Below are positions 41,275 through 49,597 of a stretch of DNA of 64,000 nt, one piece after another. A program made the translations under genes and the position numbers. The notes beneath the pieces are model-generated. The model was not told the DNA's origin. It searched no databases and worked only from the letters and a program-made list of their open reading frames with translations. The stretch spans positions 3,410,001 through 3,474,000 of the forward strand of contig CBDDCH010000002.1 in assembly GCA_965226215.1 (NCBI GenBank), read 5' to 3'. The number at the start of each line of letters is the position of its first letter. Position 1 is the stretch's first letter. The stretch comes from G963668345 sp965226215 (GTDB lineage Bacteria; Acidobacteriota; Terriglobia; Bryobacterales; UBA6623).

Positions 41275-42845
41275 AGTCTTGTCTCATGCAAGATGAGTCT
41301 GAACGAGGAGTTTGTTTCTCACACAAGATGAGCCTGAAGGATCGGGGAGTGGGCATGCTGGGAATTGACTATCCAAGTGCAAAACACCAGCAAGCTGAAC
41401 CTGCAACAGATCCAGCAGTTTCTCCACTCCAGCGAGGAGATTCGATTCAAAGGCAAAGGGCGGGCCGAGATCTACACGTGGGTGGCGCGCACGCTTCGCC
41501 AGCACGGCTACAGCCGCCAGAACCGCGCCGACAAAGGGCTGCTGCGGCAGTATCTGGTCAAGATGACCGGACTGAGCCGGGCGCAAATCACGCGGCTGAT
41601 CCAGCAGTACCGGCAGGGCGGAGAACTCCAACCCGCCCGCTACCGGCGGCATCGCTTTGCCCGCAAGTACACGCCCGCCGACGTCGAACTGCTGGCGGCG
41701 GTGGACGAGGCCCACGAAACCCTCAGCGGCCCGGCCACGCGCAAGATCCTCGAGCGGGAATACCAGCAGTACCAGCGGCGCGAATACGAGCGGCTGGCGG
41801 GGATCTCGGTGGCCCAGATCTATCGCCTGCGGCGGCGCAGAGCCTACCGCCAGCGGCGGCTGCATTTCACCAAGACCCGGCCCACGGCGGTGTCGATCGG
41901 CGAGCGGCGCCGGCCCGACCCGCAAGGCCAACCCGGCTTTCTGCGAGTGGATACGGTGCATCAAGGGGATCGCGATGGCGTCAAGGGCGTCTACCACATC
42001 AATGCCGTGGATGAAGTCACCCAGTGGCAAGTGGTCGGCGCCACGCCCGCGATCAGTGAAGCCTGGCTGGAGCCGTTGCTGAAAGCCATGATCGAGCAGT
42101 TTCCCTTTCGTATCCGCGGCTTCCATTCCGACAACGGCAGCGAGTTCCTCAATCGCACGGTGGAGAAGCTATTGAACAAGCTGCTGATCGAACAGACCAA
42201 GTCGCGTCCGCGGCACTCCAACGACAACGGCTTGGTGGAATCGAAAAACGGCGCGGTGATCCGCAAACACATGGGATATACGTACATCGCGGCGCCGCAC
42301 GCGGGGCGCATCCAGCGCTTCTACCAACAGCACTTCAATCCCTATTTGAACTTCCACCGGCCCTGCGGACAGCCCGAGATCAAGACCGACGCCAAAGGCA
42401 AGCAGAAGCGGGTGTACCGCCACTACCAGACGCCTTGGGAATCTTTCGAGAAGTTGCCCGAGGCCGCCAGCTATCTCAAGCCAGGGCAGAGGCTGGAGGC
42501 TCTGGGCCGCATTGCCCAGGCCGAAAGCGACACGGCGGCGGCCCGCCGGATGCAGCGAGCCAAGCAGAAGCTGTTTGCCAGTTTCCGTTCCGCGAACACG
42601 CCGTGCTGAACAGCAGGAAGAGGGCTGTGGAAATGACGGGCGATGGAAAACGAGGAAAACCAAAACCAGGTTTCCCTTCGTTTCCCACCGCCCTTGGAAA
42701 TCGCTCCGCGATTCCCACAATCCCACAACCCCGACGACGATTCTCCCCTTCCCAAAACTCAAAATCAAAAAGCCCGAAAGGAGCCCCAGCGACTCAAAAA
42801 GCCCCAACCCCCGTCTTCAGGCTCATCCTTCGATGAGAAAATGCT
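41275..42845 (+). mobile_element. 1571-bp DDE insertion sequence interrupting the TIGR03437 gene
   Basis: The element is bounded by a 5-bp duplication CCTGT (41270-41274 and 42846-42850). Its ends are imperfect inverted repeats: AGTCTTGTCTCATGCAAGAT at the left against AGCATTTTCTCATCGAAGGA at the right, both continuing GAGnCTGAA. A third similar segment (TCTCACACAAGATGAGCCTG) lies just inside the left end at 41316-41335. There is one transposase gene. About 240 bases of AC-rich non-coding DNA follow it. Confidence 0.9.
41365..42609 (+). CDS. DDE transposase with integrase core (rve) domain
   Basis: The frame from TTG 41365 gives 414 residues; GTG 41377 is an alternative start. An N-terminal helix-turn-helix is likely around residues 60-85 (LLRQYLVKMTGLSRAQITRL). 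The integrase core shows D196 (FLRVDTVHQGD), D256 (GFHSDNGSEFLN) and E292 (NGLVESKNG), the expected triad with about 35 residues between the last two. The C-terminus is basic. The frame looks intact. It resembles transposases often labelled ISNCY or integrase catalytic region; I do not assign an exact family. Confidence 0.9.
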   Translation: MTIQVQNTSKLNLQQIQQFLHSSEEIRFKGKGRAEIYTWVARTLRQHGYSRQNRADKGLLRQYLVKMTGLSRAQITRLIQQYRQGGELQPARYRRHRFARKYTPADVELLAAVDEAHETLSGPATRKILEREYQQYQRREYERLAGISVAQIYRLRRRRAYRQRRLHFTKTRPTAVSIGERRRPDPQGQPGFLRVDTVHQGDRDGVKGVYHINAVDEVTQWQVVGATPAISEAWLEPLLKAMIEQFPFRIRGFHSDNGSEFLNRTVEKLLNKLLIEQTKSRPRHSNDNGLVESKNGAVIRKHMGYTYIAAPHAGRIQRFYQQHFNPYLNFHRPCGQPEIKTDAKGKQKRVYRHYQTPWESFEKLPEAASYLKPGQRLEALGRIAQAESDTAAARRMQRAKQKLFASFRSANTPC

Positions 42846-43883
42846 CCTGTCGACAACCACGTCAAGTGCTTGATCCGTATTATTACCCCCGAAAAAGTTT
42901 TGCACCAAGCTTGTAGTGAGCGAGTTGTCGAATCGGGTGAGGAACGCGTCCCTAGTACCGGGCCGGCCTTGTTGTGGGGAGTTGCCTGACCCGGTCAAAG
43001 CGGGGGAGCTTCCCGCCGGGAAGTCGGCCGACTCTGTCCAACCAACGATGTATACCGATCCATCGGGTCCCACGTCGATCCCGAAAGCTTGATCGTCACC
43101 GCTGCCGCCCAAATAGGTCGAATACTCGACCTTGGGATCGATCACGAGCGGCCGCGAACGGTCGTATGGACCCACCTCAAACGCGACGCCGACGGCACCC
43201 GAGCGCACATAGCGGCCCCCCACCGGCCTTCTCGCGTGCGCGATTTCTTGATAGACAACAGGCCGCTCTTGGCGCACCTCGCCGGAGGCGGTGCGCAGCC
43301 GCAGGCCGCCGTCCGGCTCGAACGAGATTTCTTCGGTTCCTTCGAACTGAAGCTCGATTCTCCTCGGGTCAGCGCCCGGCTCGACGATGAAGTCGTACTC
43401 GAGCTGGCGGGCTGATCCCTCGCCCCGCTCCCGTCTTGCATCGTAGTAAACGACGTCGATCCCCGGGTATACCTCGTCGAAGCGGACCCGCGCGAAGTGA
43501 GGGACGTCCCGGCGCCACTTCTCAGGGTCGTTTCCGATGTAGTAGTTGCTTCTGCCTGGCAGACGACCTACGCCACGGCCTCTGCTATTCGGGTCGCCGC
43601 CGACCATTCTCAGGCCTACGGTGGAGTCTCGGGCGCTCCCGCGCGGGCGCATCAACATCTCTCCCGCCGCCAGCAGGACGGAGTAACCGCGTCCTCGCGC
43701 GATGAAGGCGGCGTTGGCCGCGTCTGTTGGTTCGAAGTGCAGGGGCGCCTCGTTGGTGGAGACAAAGCGAGTTTTCTCGGCACGCGGCGGGGGAGGCTTC
43801 GCGGAAAACAGTACCGCGAGGCCGGAAGCGATCAACAAGCCAAGAGCACCCCCGAAACGGCTGTTTGATAGGTTGACTGTCAC
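42846..43883 (-). pseudogene. TIGR03437/SBBP-type secreted protein, N-terminal third (split by an insertion)
   Basis: GTG 43883 is the best start, with GAGGAGG eight bases upstream and a signal-like segment after it (GGALGLLIASGLAVLFSA). The following part (about residues 40-240) is the domain that usually precedes SBBP repeats: AAFIARGRGYSVLLAAGEML, GRSNYYIGNDPEKWRRDVPH, VYPGIDVVYYDARRERGEG and DRSRPLVIDPKVEYSTYLGG. The first SBBP repeats follow (DQAFGIDVGPDGSVYIVGWT). The frame breaks after LDVVVDR where the insertion sequence begins. Without the insertion the protein would be 998 residues. Confidence 0.88.
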
Positions 43884-44160
43884 GGGTAAGACCTCCTCTG
43901 AATTAATACACATCTCAACTCCTCAAATAGGCCTTCGCTTGACTAGATAGACTGTACCAGCGGTAGTGGCGAGATGGGTTGGCCGGCCACGACAGGCCAA
44001 TTCTATCACTCACAGGATTGCTAGTGATAACAAGCCTTCCGTCCAACAATCCCTTTTTCTTCGGCTCCGGGCGTTGAGATCAGGCGGTTTTCCCGCCTCT
44101 GTGGAAGGGTGTGATCGCCTCGGGGGTGCTGATTGTTGGTGGTAATGAAGTTTTTCAGTG

Positions 44161-45574
44161 GAGCTATAACCAGAAGTTGTGGATGAGCCTCTGAGGGGAG
44201 GCGGCGTATCCTGACGATTGAGGAAGCAACTCAATCGTTTTCTGGAAAGGAACAAGGAGGATACGCCATGAGTCAGTGTGAAGCTGCTGAGAGCAGCAGT
44301 CAAGTCAACCCCCAAGTCATTGATGGAAAGGAACGCTCGCCCTTGGATGAGGTGCTGCGCCAAGGAGCGCGCCAGATGCTCGTCAAGGCCGTGGAAGCCG
44401 AAGTGACCGCCTACATCGAAACGCATCAGCACGAAGTCGACCAGGACGGCCGGCGGCTGGTGGTGCGCAACGGTCACGCCCGCGAGCGCACCATCGTCAG
44501 CGGCGTGGGTCAGCTGAAGATCCAGGCGCCGCGGGCCGACGATCGCCGAGTCGATGAGCAGGGCCGGCGCTTTCGTTTCACTTCCCAGATCCTGCCGCCG
44601 TATCTGCGGCGCACGAAGAGTGTGGAGGAGTTGATCCCCTGGTTGTACCTGAAAGGGATCTCGACGGGCGATTTCAGCGAAGCGCTGGAGGCCTTGCTGG
44701 GGCCCGACGCTCCGGGCCTGTCGGCGACGACGGTGGTGCGTCTCAAAGACGTCTGGCGCCGCGAGTACGAGGCTTGGTCAAAGCGTGACCTCAGCGGCCA
44801 GCAGTTTGTTTACATTTGGGCCGATGGCATCTACTCGAATGTTCGTCTGGACGATGAACGGCAGTGTTTGCTGGTTGTGATGGGAGCACTCGAAGACGGT
44901 CGCAAGCAACTGCTGGCGGTGCACGACGGCTTTCGCGAAAGCGAACTGTCGTGGCAGGAGTTGCTGGAGGACTTGAAACGGCAGGGGCTCGAGCTGCCGC
45001 CGAAGTTGGCGGTGGGCGACGGAGCGATGGGGTTTTGGGCGGCACTGCGGAAAGTCTATCCGGCGACCGGTGAGCAACGCTGCTGGCTCCACAAGACGGC
45101 CAACGTGCTCAATAAGCTGCCGCAGAGCATGCAGGGCAAAGCCAAGCAGGCGCTGCGCGACATCTATCTTGCCCAGAGTCGGCAGACGGCGGAGGCCGCT
45201 CTGGACCGTTTCAAGAACCTATACGAGAAGAAGTTCCCCAAAGCGGTCGAGTGCCTGGAAAAAGACCGCCAAGTGCTGCTGGCTTTCTACGACTTTCCGG
45301 CCGAGCACTGGGGGCACTTGCGGACGACGAACCCGATCGAGTCCACCTTTGCGACGGTCCGTTTGCGGCAGCGACGAACGAAGGGTTGTGGCAGCCGCGA
45401 AGCGTCGTTAACGATGGTCTTCATGCTGGCCCGCCAAGCCGAGCGCCACTGGCGACGCCTGAACGGTTCGGAAGTGATTGTTCATGTCTTAGAGGGAAAG
45501 GTTTTCAAGGATGGATTGATGGTTCAGGAAAACGCCGCCTGACCTCGCCCATCCACAACATTTGACAATATCTC
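44161..45574 (+). mobile_element. IS256-family insertion sequence, copy 2 (1414 bp)
   Basis: It is bounded by a perfect 9-bp target duplication TTTTCAGTG (44152-44160 and 45575-45583) and has the same ends as copies 1 and 3 but the opposite orientation. The 277 bases between the TIGR03437 start and this element hold no recognised gene. Confidence 0.95.
44268..45542 (+). CDS. IS256-family (mutator-type) transposase, copy 2
   Basis: This 424-residue intact transposase differs from the other two copies at residue 90 (Ala for Val), 179 (Gln for Arg) and 303 (Gln for Glu). The DDE residues D186, D251 and E358 are unchanged. The AGGAGG ribosome site precedes the ATG. Confidence 0.96.
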   Translation: MSQCEAAESSSQVNPQVIDGKERSPLDEVLRQGARQMLVKAVEAEVTAYIETHQHEVDQDGRRLVVRNGHARERTIVSGVGQLKIQAPRADDRRVDEQGRRFRFTSQILPPYLRRTKSVEELIPWLYLKGISTGDFSEALEALLGPDAPGLSATTVVRLKDVWRREYEAWSKRDLSGQQFVYIWADGIYSNVRLDDERQCLLVVMGALEDGRKQLLAVHDGFRESELSWQELLEDLKRQGLELPPKLAVGDGAMGFWAALRKVYPATGEQRCWLHKTANVLNKLPQSMQGKAKQALRDIYLAQSRQTAEAALDRFKNLYEKKFPKAVECLEKDRQVLLAFYDFPAEHWGHLRTTNPIESTFATVRLRQRRTKGCGSREASLTMVFMLARQAERHWRRLNGSEVIVHVLEGKVFKDGLMVQENAA

Positions 45575-45662
45575 TTTTCAGTGGCTATCCGCAGTCGAAG
45601 TTCTCCAGCGAAACTTTAGGCTGGCGGGGGCGTATCGCAAAGGCCGCAGTGGCGAGAGTCTC

Positions 45663-45989
45663 CTAATTCCAAACCAGCGCTTGCGAATTTGCCAGTCGTA
45701 GGCAAGTTGTCTCCGGCCTGAATCCTCCCTTGTCGGCAAGGGTAGAGTCAGAGCCCGCCAGAAGGACGAATAGCGCCCTATTCTTGAGAAGTGCCGCGTC
45801 GGTGCGCATGTCGGACGGGGAGTCCCCCACTCGGACCCAATCCACCTGGCTTTTAACGCCCGATCTGGACAGGTAGGTCTTGAGGCTGGTGTCGCTTCCG
45901 AGATTGGGGAATGTCGGAAGCAGCGAAAAAACTCTAGGGTCAGGCGGGCTTCCGACCGCTGAAGAGGCGAGCCCAGTAGTGACAAACAC
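45663..45989 (-). pseudogene. HAD-superfamily hydrolase, C-terminal fragment
   Basis: The frame of about 108 residues contains WVRVGDSPSDMRTDAALL, the late HAD motif in which two acidic residues bind magnesium, and before it a cap-like region (DPRVFSLLPTFPNLGSD). The N-terminal nucleophile motif (DxD) is absent, and the frame starts beside the hairpin array. It is probably a gene remnant. An overlapping minus-strand frame looks less protein-like. Confidence 0.45.
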
Positions 45990-46149
45990 TCTTGTTTGTC
46001 CTAGCCGCCGCTAGGCGGCTCGCATGATGTTTGAGCCGCGTTCACGCGGCTTTTGTGACCCCTTGCTAGGCCAGCCGTTTTACGGCTGGTACTGTGCCCC
46101 GCTCGCCCCTGGGTTCTTTTCGGCGCTCGGCCGCCTCCGGCGGCCGAGC
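45981..46149. repeat. Array of five GC-rich hairpins
   Basis: Five separate perfect stems follow one another: GACAAAC/GTTTGTC at 45981-46000, AGCCGCC/GGCGGCT at 46003-46020, AGCCGCG/CGCGGCT at 46034-46051, CCAGCCGT/ACGGCTGG at 46071-46088, and an 11-bp stem GCTCGGCCGCC with a TCC loop at 46125-46149. The fourth matches the one in the gltB-gltD spacer. They look like dispersed chromosomal hairpin elements gathered at one site. Confidence 0.75.
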
Positions 46150-46349
46150 GGGGTCTGGGGTTGGGCGTCGAACTCGCCCCTCAGCTGGTTCAACAGCAGC
46201 TCCGTCTCACATCCCCCATCCGGTCACGCCACTTCCAAAATCCCATCTCCCTAATTCCACGGCACTTATCCCACCGATACTCTAGAAACCCCGCCACCCC
46301 ACCGTACCCTGGAATTGGAGCCACTGCTCCCACGAAAGGAATAATAATC

Positions 46350-47192
46350 ATGCCGACAAATGCACAAATTAGAGCTAATCGTAAGAACGCCAAGAAATCC
46401 ACCGGACCACGCACCGAGGAAGGTAAAACCCGTAGCGCGAAGAACGCTCTCAAACACGGACTCCTCGCCCGCGATACCGTAATGCCCGGCGAGGACCCCG
46501 CCGACTTCGATCGTCAACTCTCCGCCCTCGAAGGCGACATCCAACCCGCCAACTCCCTCGAATTCGAACTCGTCCGCCAAATCGCCGACGCGCAATGGCG
46601 CATGCGCCGCCTCACCCGCTTGGAGACCGGCTTCCTCGCCGCTGCCGTCGACGACCAGCGCCGGCACCTGGAAAAACGCCGTCCCGACGAGCTGCGTCCC
46701 GGCTACGATGGCGAGACCCTACTTTTAGGCTCGGCGATGCTCGATCGCACCCAGGCCTTCGTTCACCTGGCCCGCTACGACGGACACCTCAGCCGCCGCT
46801 TCTTCCGCGCCGTCAAGCAACTCCGCGAACTCCGCCGCGACGAGCGCGAGGCCCACGAGGCTCGCTCCTCCGCCGGCTCCTATGCCCCCGCCGATCCCTA
46901 CCGCGGCCGATACGTCCCGGCCCAAGCCCCGCCCCCGATCGACACTCAAAGCCCGGCGGCCAGCCGGATCGGCTTCCGGCCCAGTCGCGAGTCGGCCCCA
47001 CAAGCTGGCCTCTCTGACCGTTCAAGCGCCAGCCCTTCAGGCCACATTCACCCAAACGACGAAACAAACCCAATTTCACCGAACTTCCATCGAAACAATG
47101 ACTTCCTGGCCACCCGAAACCGCGCCCCAGCACGAATACAGGGCCCCTCATGGCGCACATCCGCTTTCGCGCAGCCTCAGAGGCCATTCTGA
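46350..47192 (+). CDS. STGPRT-motif protein of unknown function
   Basis: ATG 46350 follows a GAAAGGA ribosome site and gives 280 residues. The N-terminus reads MPTNAQIRANRKNAKKSTGP and RTEEGKTRSAKNALKHGLLA, the hallmark of a multi-copy protein group in Acidobacteriota and Planctomycetota genomes. A helical middle (FELVRQIADAQWRMRRLTRL, FFRAVKQLRELRRDEREAHE) is followed by a long proline-rich, disordered tail that includes NETNPISPNF. There is no signal peptide. The Lys/Arg-rich head suggests nucleic-acid binding, and its spread within genomes suggests an association with mobile DNA; both are inference. It may be a cargo or passenger gene of the island. Confidence 0.7.
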   Translation: MPTNAQIRANRKNAKKSTGPRTEEGKTRSAKNALKHGLLARDTVMPGEDPADFDRQLSALEGDIQPANSLEFELVRQIADAQWRMRRLTRLETGFLAAAVDDQRRHLEKRRPDELRPGYDGETLLLGSAMLDRTQAFVHLARYDGHLSRRFFRAVKQLRELRRDEREAHEARSSAGSYAPADPYRGRYVPAQAPPPIDTQSPAASRIGFRPSRESAPQAGLSDRSSASPSGHIHPNDETNPISPNFHRNNDFLATRNRAPARIQGPSWRTSAFAQPQRPF

Positions 47193-47211
47193 TCTAGACT
47201 AGAATGTGCCC

Positions 47212-47382
47212 ATGATCAAGCTTGCTGTCTGCCTTGCGTGCGGCTGTCTGGGGTACGCTGCGGAAATCAAAGTCGGCATTATTGGACTTGACACCTCTCA
47301 CTCGCCCGCATTCACGCGAATCTTGAACGATCCCCGCTTCTGCTTCAATGATTATCGCGTTTTGTTCGCCAAGACGCAGTAG
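47212..47382 (+). pseudogene. Gfo/Idh/MocA-like oxidoreductase, N-terminal fragment
   Basis: ATG 47212 starts a 56-residue frame: a signal-like head (MIKLAVCLACGCLGYAAE), then IKVGIIGLDTSHSPAFTRIL and NDPRF, the Rossmann nucleotide-binding start of secreted Gfo/Idh/MocA-type proteins. The frame then turns into unrelated residues and stops. Only about 10-15 percent of such a gene is present, so it is a remnant at the right edge of the island. Confidence 0.65.
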
Positions 47383-47828
47383 GCGTGCAGCGGGTAGGCT
47401 CACTCAAGAAGATGGCGAGAAGTGGGCGGCGACTCAGAAGTTACTGACCTATCGGGGACCCCATCTGCCGCGGAAGCCGCGGGAGATACGGTCCCACCTT
47501 TCGTTCACGTCGGTGACGGACGAGCAGATTGCGTCACTTAAAGCCGCTCTACTCTCCTCGATCTGTGAGCAAACTGAGACTGACCTGGTGCTTCGAGCGG
47601 GCTTTTGCAGGGGCCGCGGGGGCTTCATAGTGACCCCCAAGAGCGGTCGTGATGTCCTTCCCCTGGGCAGTGCTTGTGGACAACAGCGATCCTGCCACTC
47701 AGCTCTCTGATCCGACAGTTAGAGGGATTGTTTTGGAGATTGAATCGTTTGCCCGGCTTCATGGCTGCCAGAATCCTGCCAGGAATCCGGGATACTTAGG
47801 ACAATCGTTCTGATTATAAAAGGCTTAG
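47383..47828. other. 446-base spacer at the right end of the island
   Basis: Short frames on both strands (about 120 and 63 codons) have no family features or consistent ribosome sites. The sequence TGCCAGAATCCTGCCAG near 47768 loosely resembles CTGCCAGAAAACTGCCAG near 31550, just inside the left end, and could be part of paired recombinase binding sites. Confidence 0.4.
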
Positions 47829-47890
47829 AGTGGTAAGGCAAAGGTCTGCAAAACCTTTATTCGTGGGTTCGATTCCCACCCGCGCCTCCA
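47829..47890 (+). repeat. attR-like direct repeat (displaced 3' part of tRNA-Cys)
   Basis: These 62 bases match 31370-31431 with one difference. The first 13 bases of a tRNA-Cys are missing, so this is not a functional tRNA. It marks the right boundary of the island. Confidence 0.85.
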
Positions 47891-47935
47891 CTTAGAATCA
47901 ACTACTTAACCGGAAACAAGCCATTTAACGGCTAA

Positions 47936-48110
47936 GTGTTCAGTCAACGGTACGACCGCCGCTCGACGCTGCTGACCTCGAATCTGCCGTTCAACGAATG
48001 GACCGAGATCCTGGGTTCGGAACGCATGACGGGCGCCCTGCTAGACCGGCTGACCCATCACGAACGGGGACAGCTATCGCCTGAAGCAAAGTAAACGGAC
48101 CCGAGCTTGA
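47936..48110 (+). pseudogene. istB: IstB (IS21-family ATP-binding helper), 3' remnant
   Basis: The frame reads VFSQRYDRRSTLLTSNLPFN, EWTEILGSERMTGALLDRLT and HH, the conserved C-terminal part of IstB. After that a deletion of about 17 bases shifts the frame; the other frame completes NGDSYRLKQSKRTRA and a stop at 48108-48110. No istA or IS21 ends are visible, so only a fossil remains, just outside the island repeat. Confidence 0.75.
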
Positions 48111-48586
48111 TCGATTGTCTAACCCCGCTCCGTTCCGACCGATTCGGCTCTGCTCCCCCCCCCCCCCAGGCTGCTCGCCGTTTTCATGAGCCGGGCTTCC
48201 ACTACGCCTCGGGCCGCCCTAGAACGGGCGTCACCTACAGCGATCATTATCAGGAAAAGGGCCTGTTTGAGCGGCTGATGCGGCGGCGGGCGATTGCGCC
48301 GCCGGGATCGAGCTTCGCGCCGGTGGTGGATGGTGCACTGAGTTGAGGGGCGCTAGGCATAAAATTTTATGCGCGCCCCGCAACTGACTGGGACCATGCC
48401 GCTTATAAGCCCGCTCTTGCCCCTCCGGGATTGGAGGCGGCTCAAACTGGGAGGGAAACGGCCGAAAAGACGACTTGCTCAATCACTGAGTTGACACGAC
48501 TGCCGCTACCGTCACAACTCCATCGGCGATGGCTACGCCGAATCTGTGCATAATTCAGGTGATACAGTCCACTCGGAGTTACTCAC
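48111..48586. other. 476-base spacer with a C13 tract and an AT-cored palindrome
   Basis: A run of 13 cytosines lies at 48155-48167. A perfect 16-bp palindrome GCATAAAATTTTATGC is at 48357-48372, flanked by GGGGCG and CGCCCC that extend the stem. A 79-codon plus-strand frame covers part of it but has no recognisable features. Confidence 0.5.
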
Positions 48587-49597
48587 CTACGACCGCATCC
48601 TCAATACAAACCACACCATTCCCACGATACCCAACAACGCGGCTCCGATTTGAACCGGCCGCAAGCTGCTCGCCACTTTGGTGACCTGGGACAGAAGCCA
48701 GGCGAAGAGCGCCAACACCGCCGCTTCCGTGACCGCTACGCCAGTAAGCACGTAAATGGGCTCCATTTCCAACTCCTGCATGAAAGTGCCGAAGTAGAAG
48801 CCGTGAAAGACTCCCATCCCGGCGGCTATCAGCCAGCGGTAGCGCGCATCCGGCAACAGCAGGATTTCGACCGCCAAATAGGCGACCGTCAGTGCGGCTG
48901 CCGCTTCAATAAATCGCGGTGCCGGCTGCCACGACTTCGCGGCTACAACTACTGCCGAGACGGTTTCGGCTCCGATAAATGCGAATGCCAAATAGAGCAG
49001 CTCTTTTCGGTTTCGTCCCGCGAGCGCCAAAGCCACGAGGAACAATAGTTGGACGGGTCCCCCCATGACGCGTGCCGCGCCTGTCCATAGCTCGGTGAGG
49101 GCGATTTCCGCTTCGGTGGGCGGAGTGAAACGAATCGTTCTGTGGGTGAAACTAAAGTCAAAGACAGCCTGCTTGGTGACGTCACCTCGCGTCGCGCGTA
49201 GCAGGTGCACGTGATTCGGGACGGTCACGGCTGCAAAGTTGCATTCCACGTCAAGCTGTTCGATAGGTCCCGCGAATTCGAACACAGAGCGACAGCGGTA
49301 CCACCCGGAAGCCGCGTCGGCCTTACACGATCCTTCCAATCGGCGAGCCTCTCCGGATACACTCGTCAGGCGGATGTTTTCAAGCAGCGTCCGCTCAGGC
49401 TCTTCTAGGTGGGTGATTTCATAAAGGGGCATCCTCAATTCGTATACCGCACGGTTGTTTACTACCTCTAGCTCGCCGCTGCTCATGCTCATGACGTGGG
49501 CTGCCGCACTCGCCGTCAAGCCGAGCACGATCGCCGTCCATGTTGCGATGGCGGAAACCCCGCGTCCCAACAATTGCTTCGTGGAGCGTCGCGTCAT
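48587..49597 (-). CDS. HupE/UreJ-family membrane protein
   Basis: The 336-residue protein has a signal peptide (about residues 14-33, ending SAAAHVMSMSSGELEVV), an exported beta-rich domain to about residue 165, and then six or seven membrane spans in the C-terminal half. The spans contain the family marks GPVQLLFLVALALAGRNRKE, YLAFAFIGAETVSAVVV and AAGMGVFHGFYFGTFMQELE. HupE/UreJ proteins are often linked with nickel or metal uptake, but many members stand alone with unknown roles. Its start overlaps the stop of the upstream gene by four bases (ATGA), so it is the last gene of a three-gene operon. Confidence 0.82.
   Translation of the reverse strand: MTRRSTKQLLGRGVSAIATWTAIVLGLTASAAAHVMSMSSGELEVVNNRAVYELRMPLYEITHLEEPERTLLENIRLTSVSGEARRLEGSCKADAASGWYRCRSVFEFAGPIEQLDVECNFAAVTVPNHVHLLRATRGDVTKQAVFDFSFTHRTIRFTPPTEAEIALTELWTGAARVMGGPVQLLFLVALALAGRNRKELLYLAFAFIGAETVSAVVVAAKSWQPAPRFIEAAAALTVAYLAVEILLLPDARYRWLIAAGMGVFHGFYFGTFMQELEMEPIYVLTGVAVTEAAVLALFAWLLSQVTKVASSLRPVQIGAALLGIVGMVWFVLRMRS

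Noticed and set aside
47348..47710. A 120-codon plus-strand frame and a 63-codon minus-strand frame within it
   Set aside because: Neither has recognisable features, and the plus frame begins inside the Gfo/Idh remnant in another frame.
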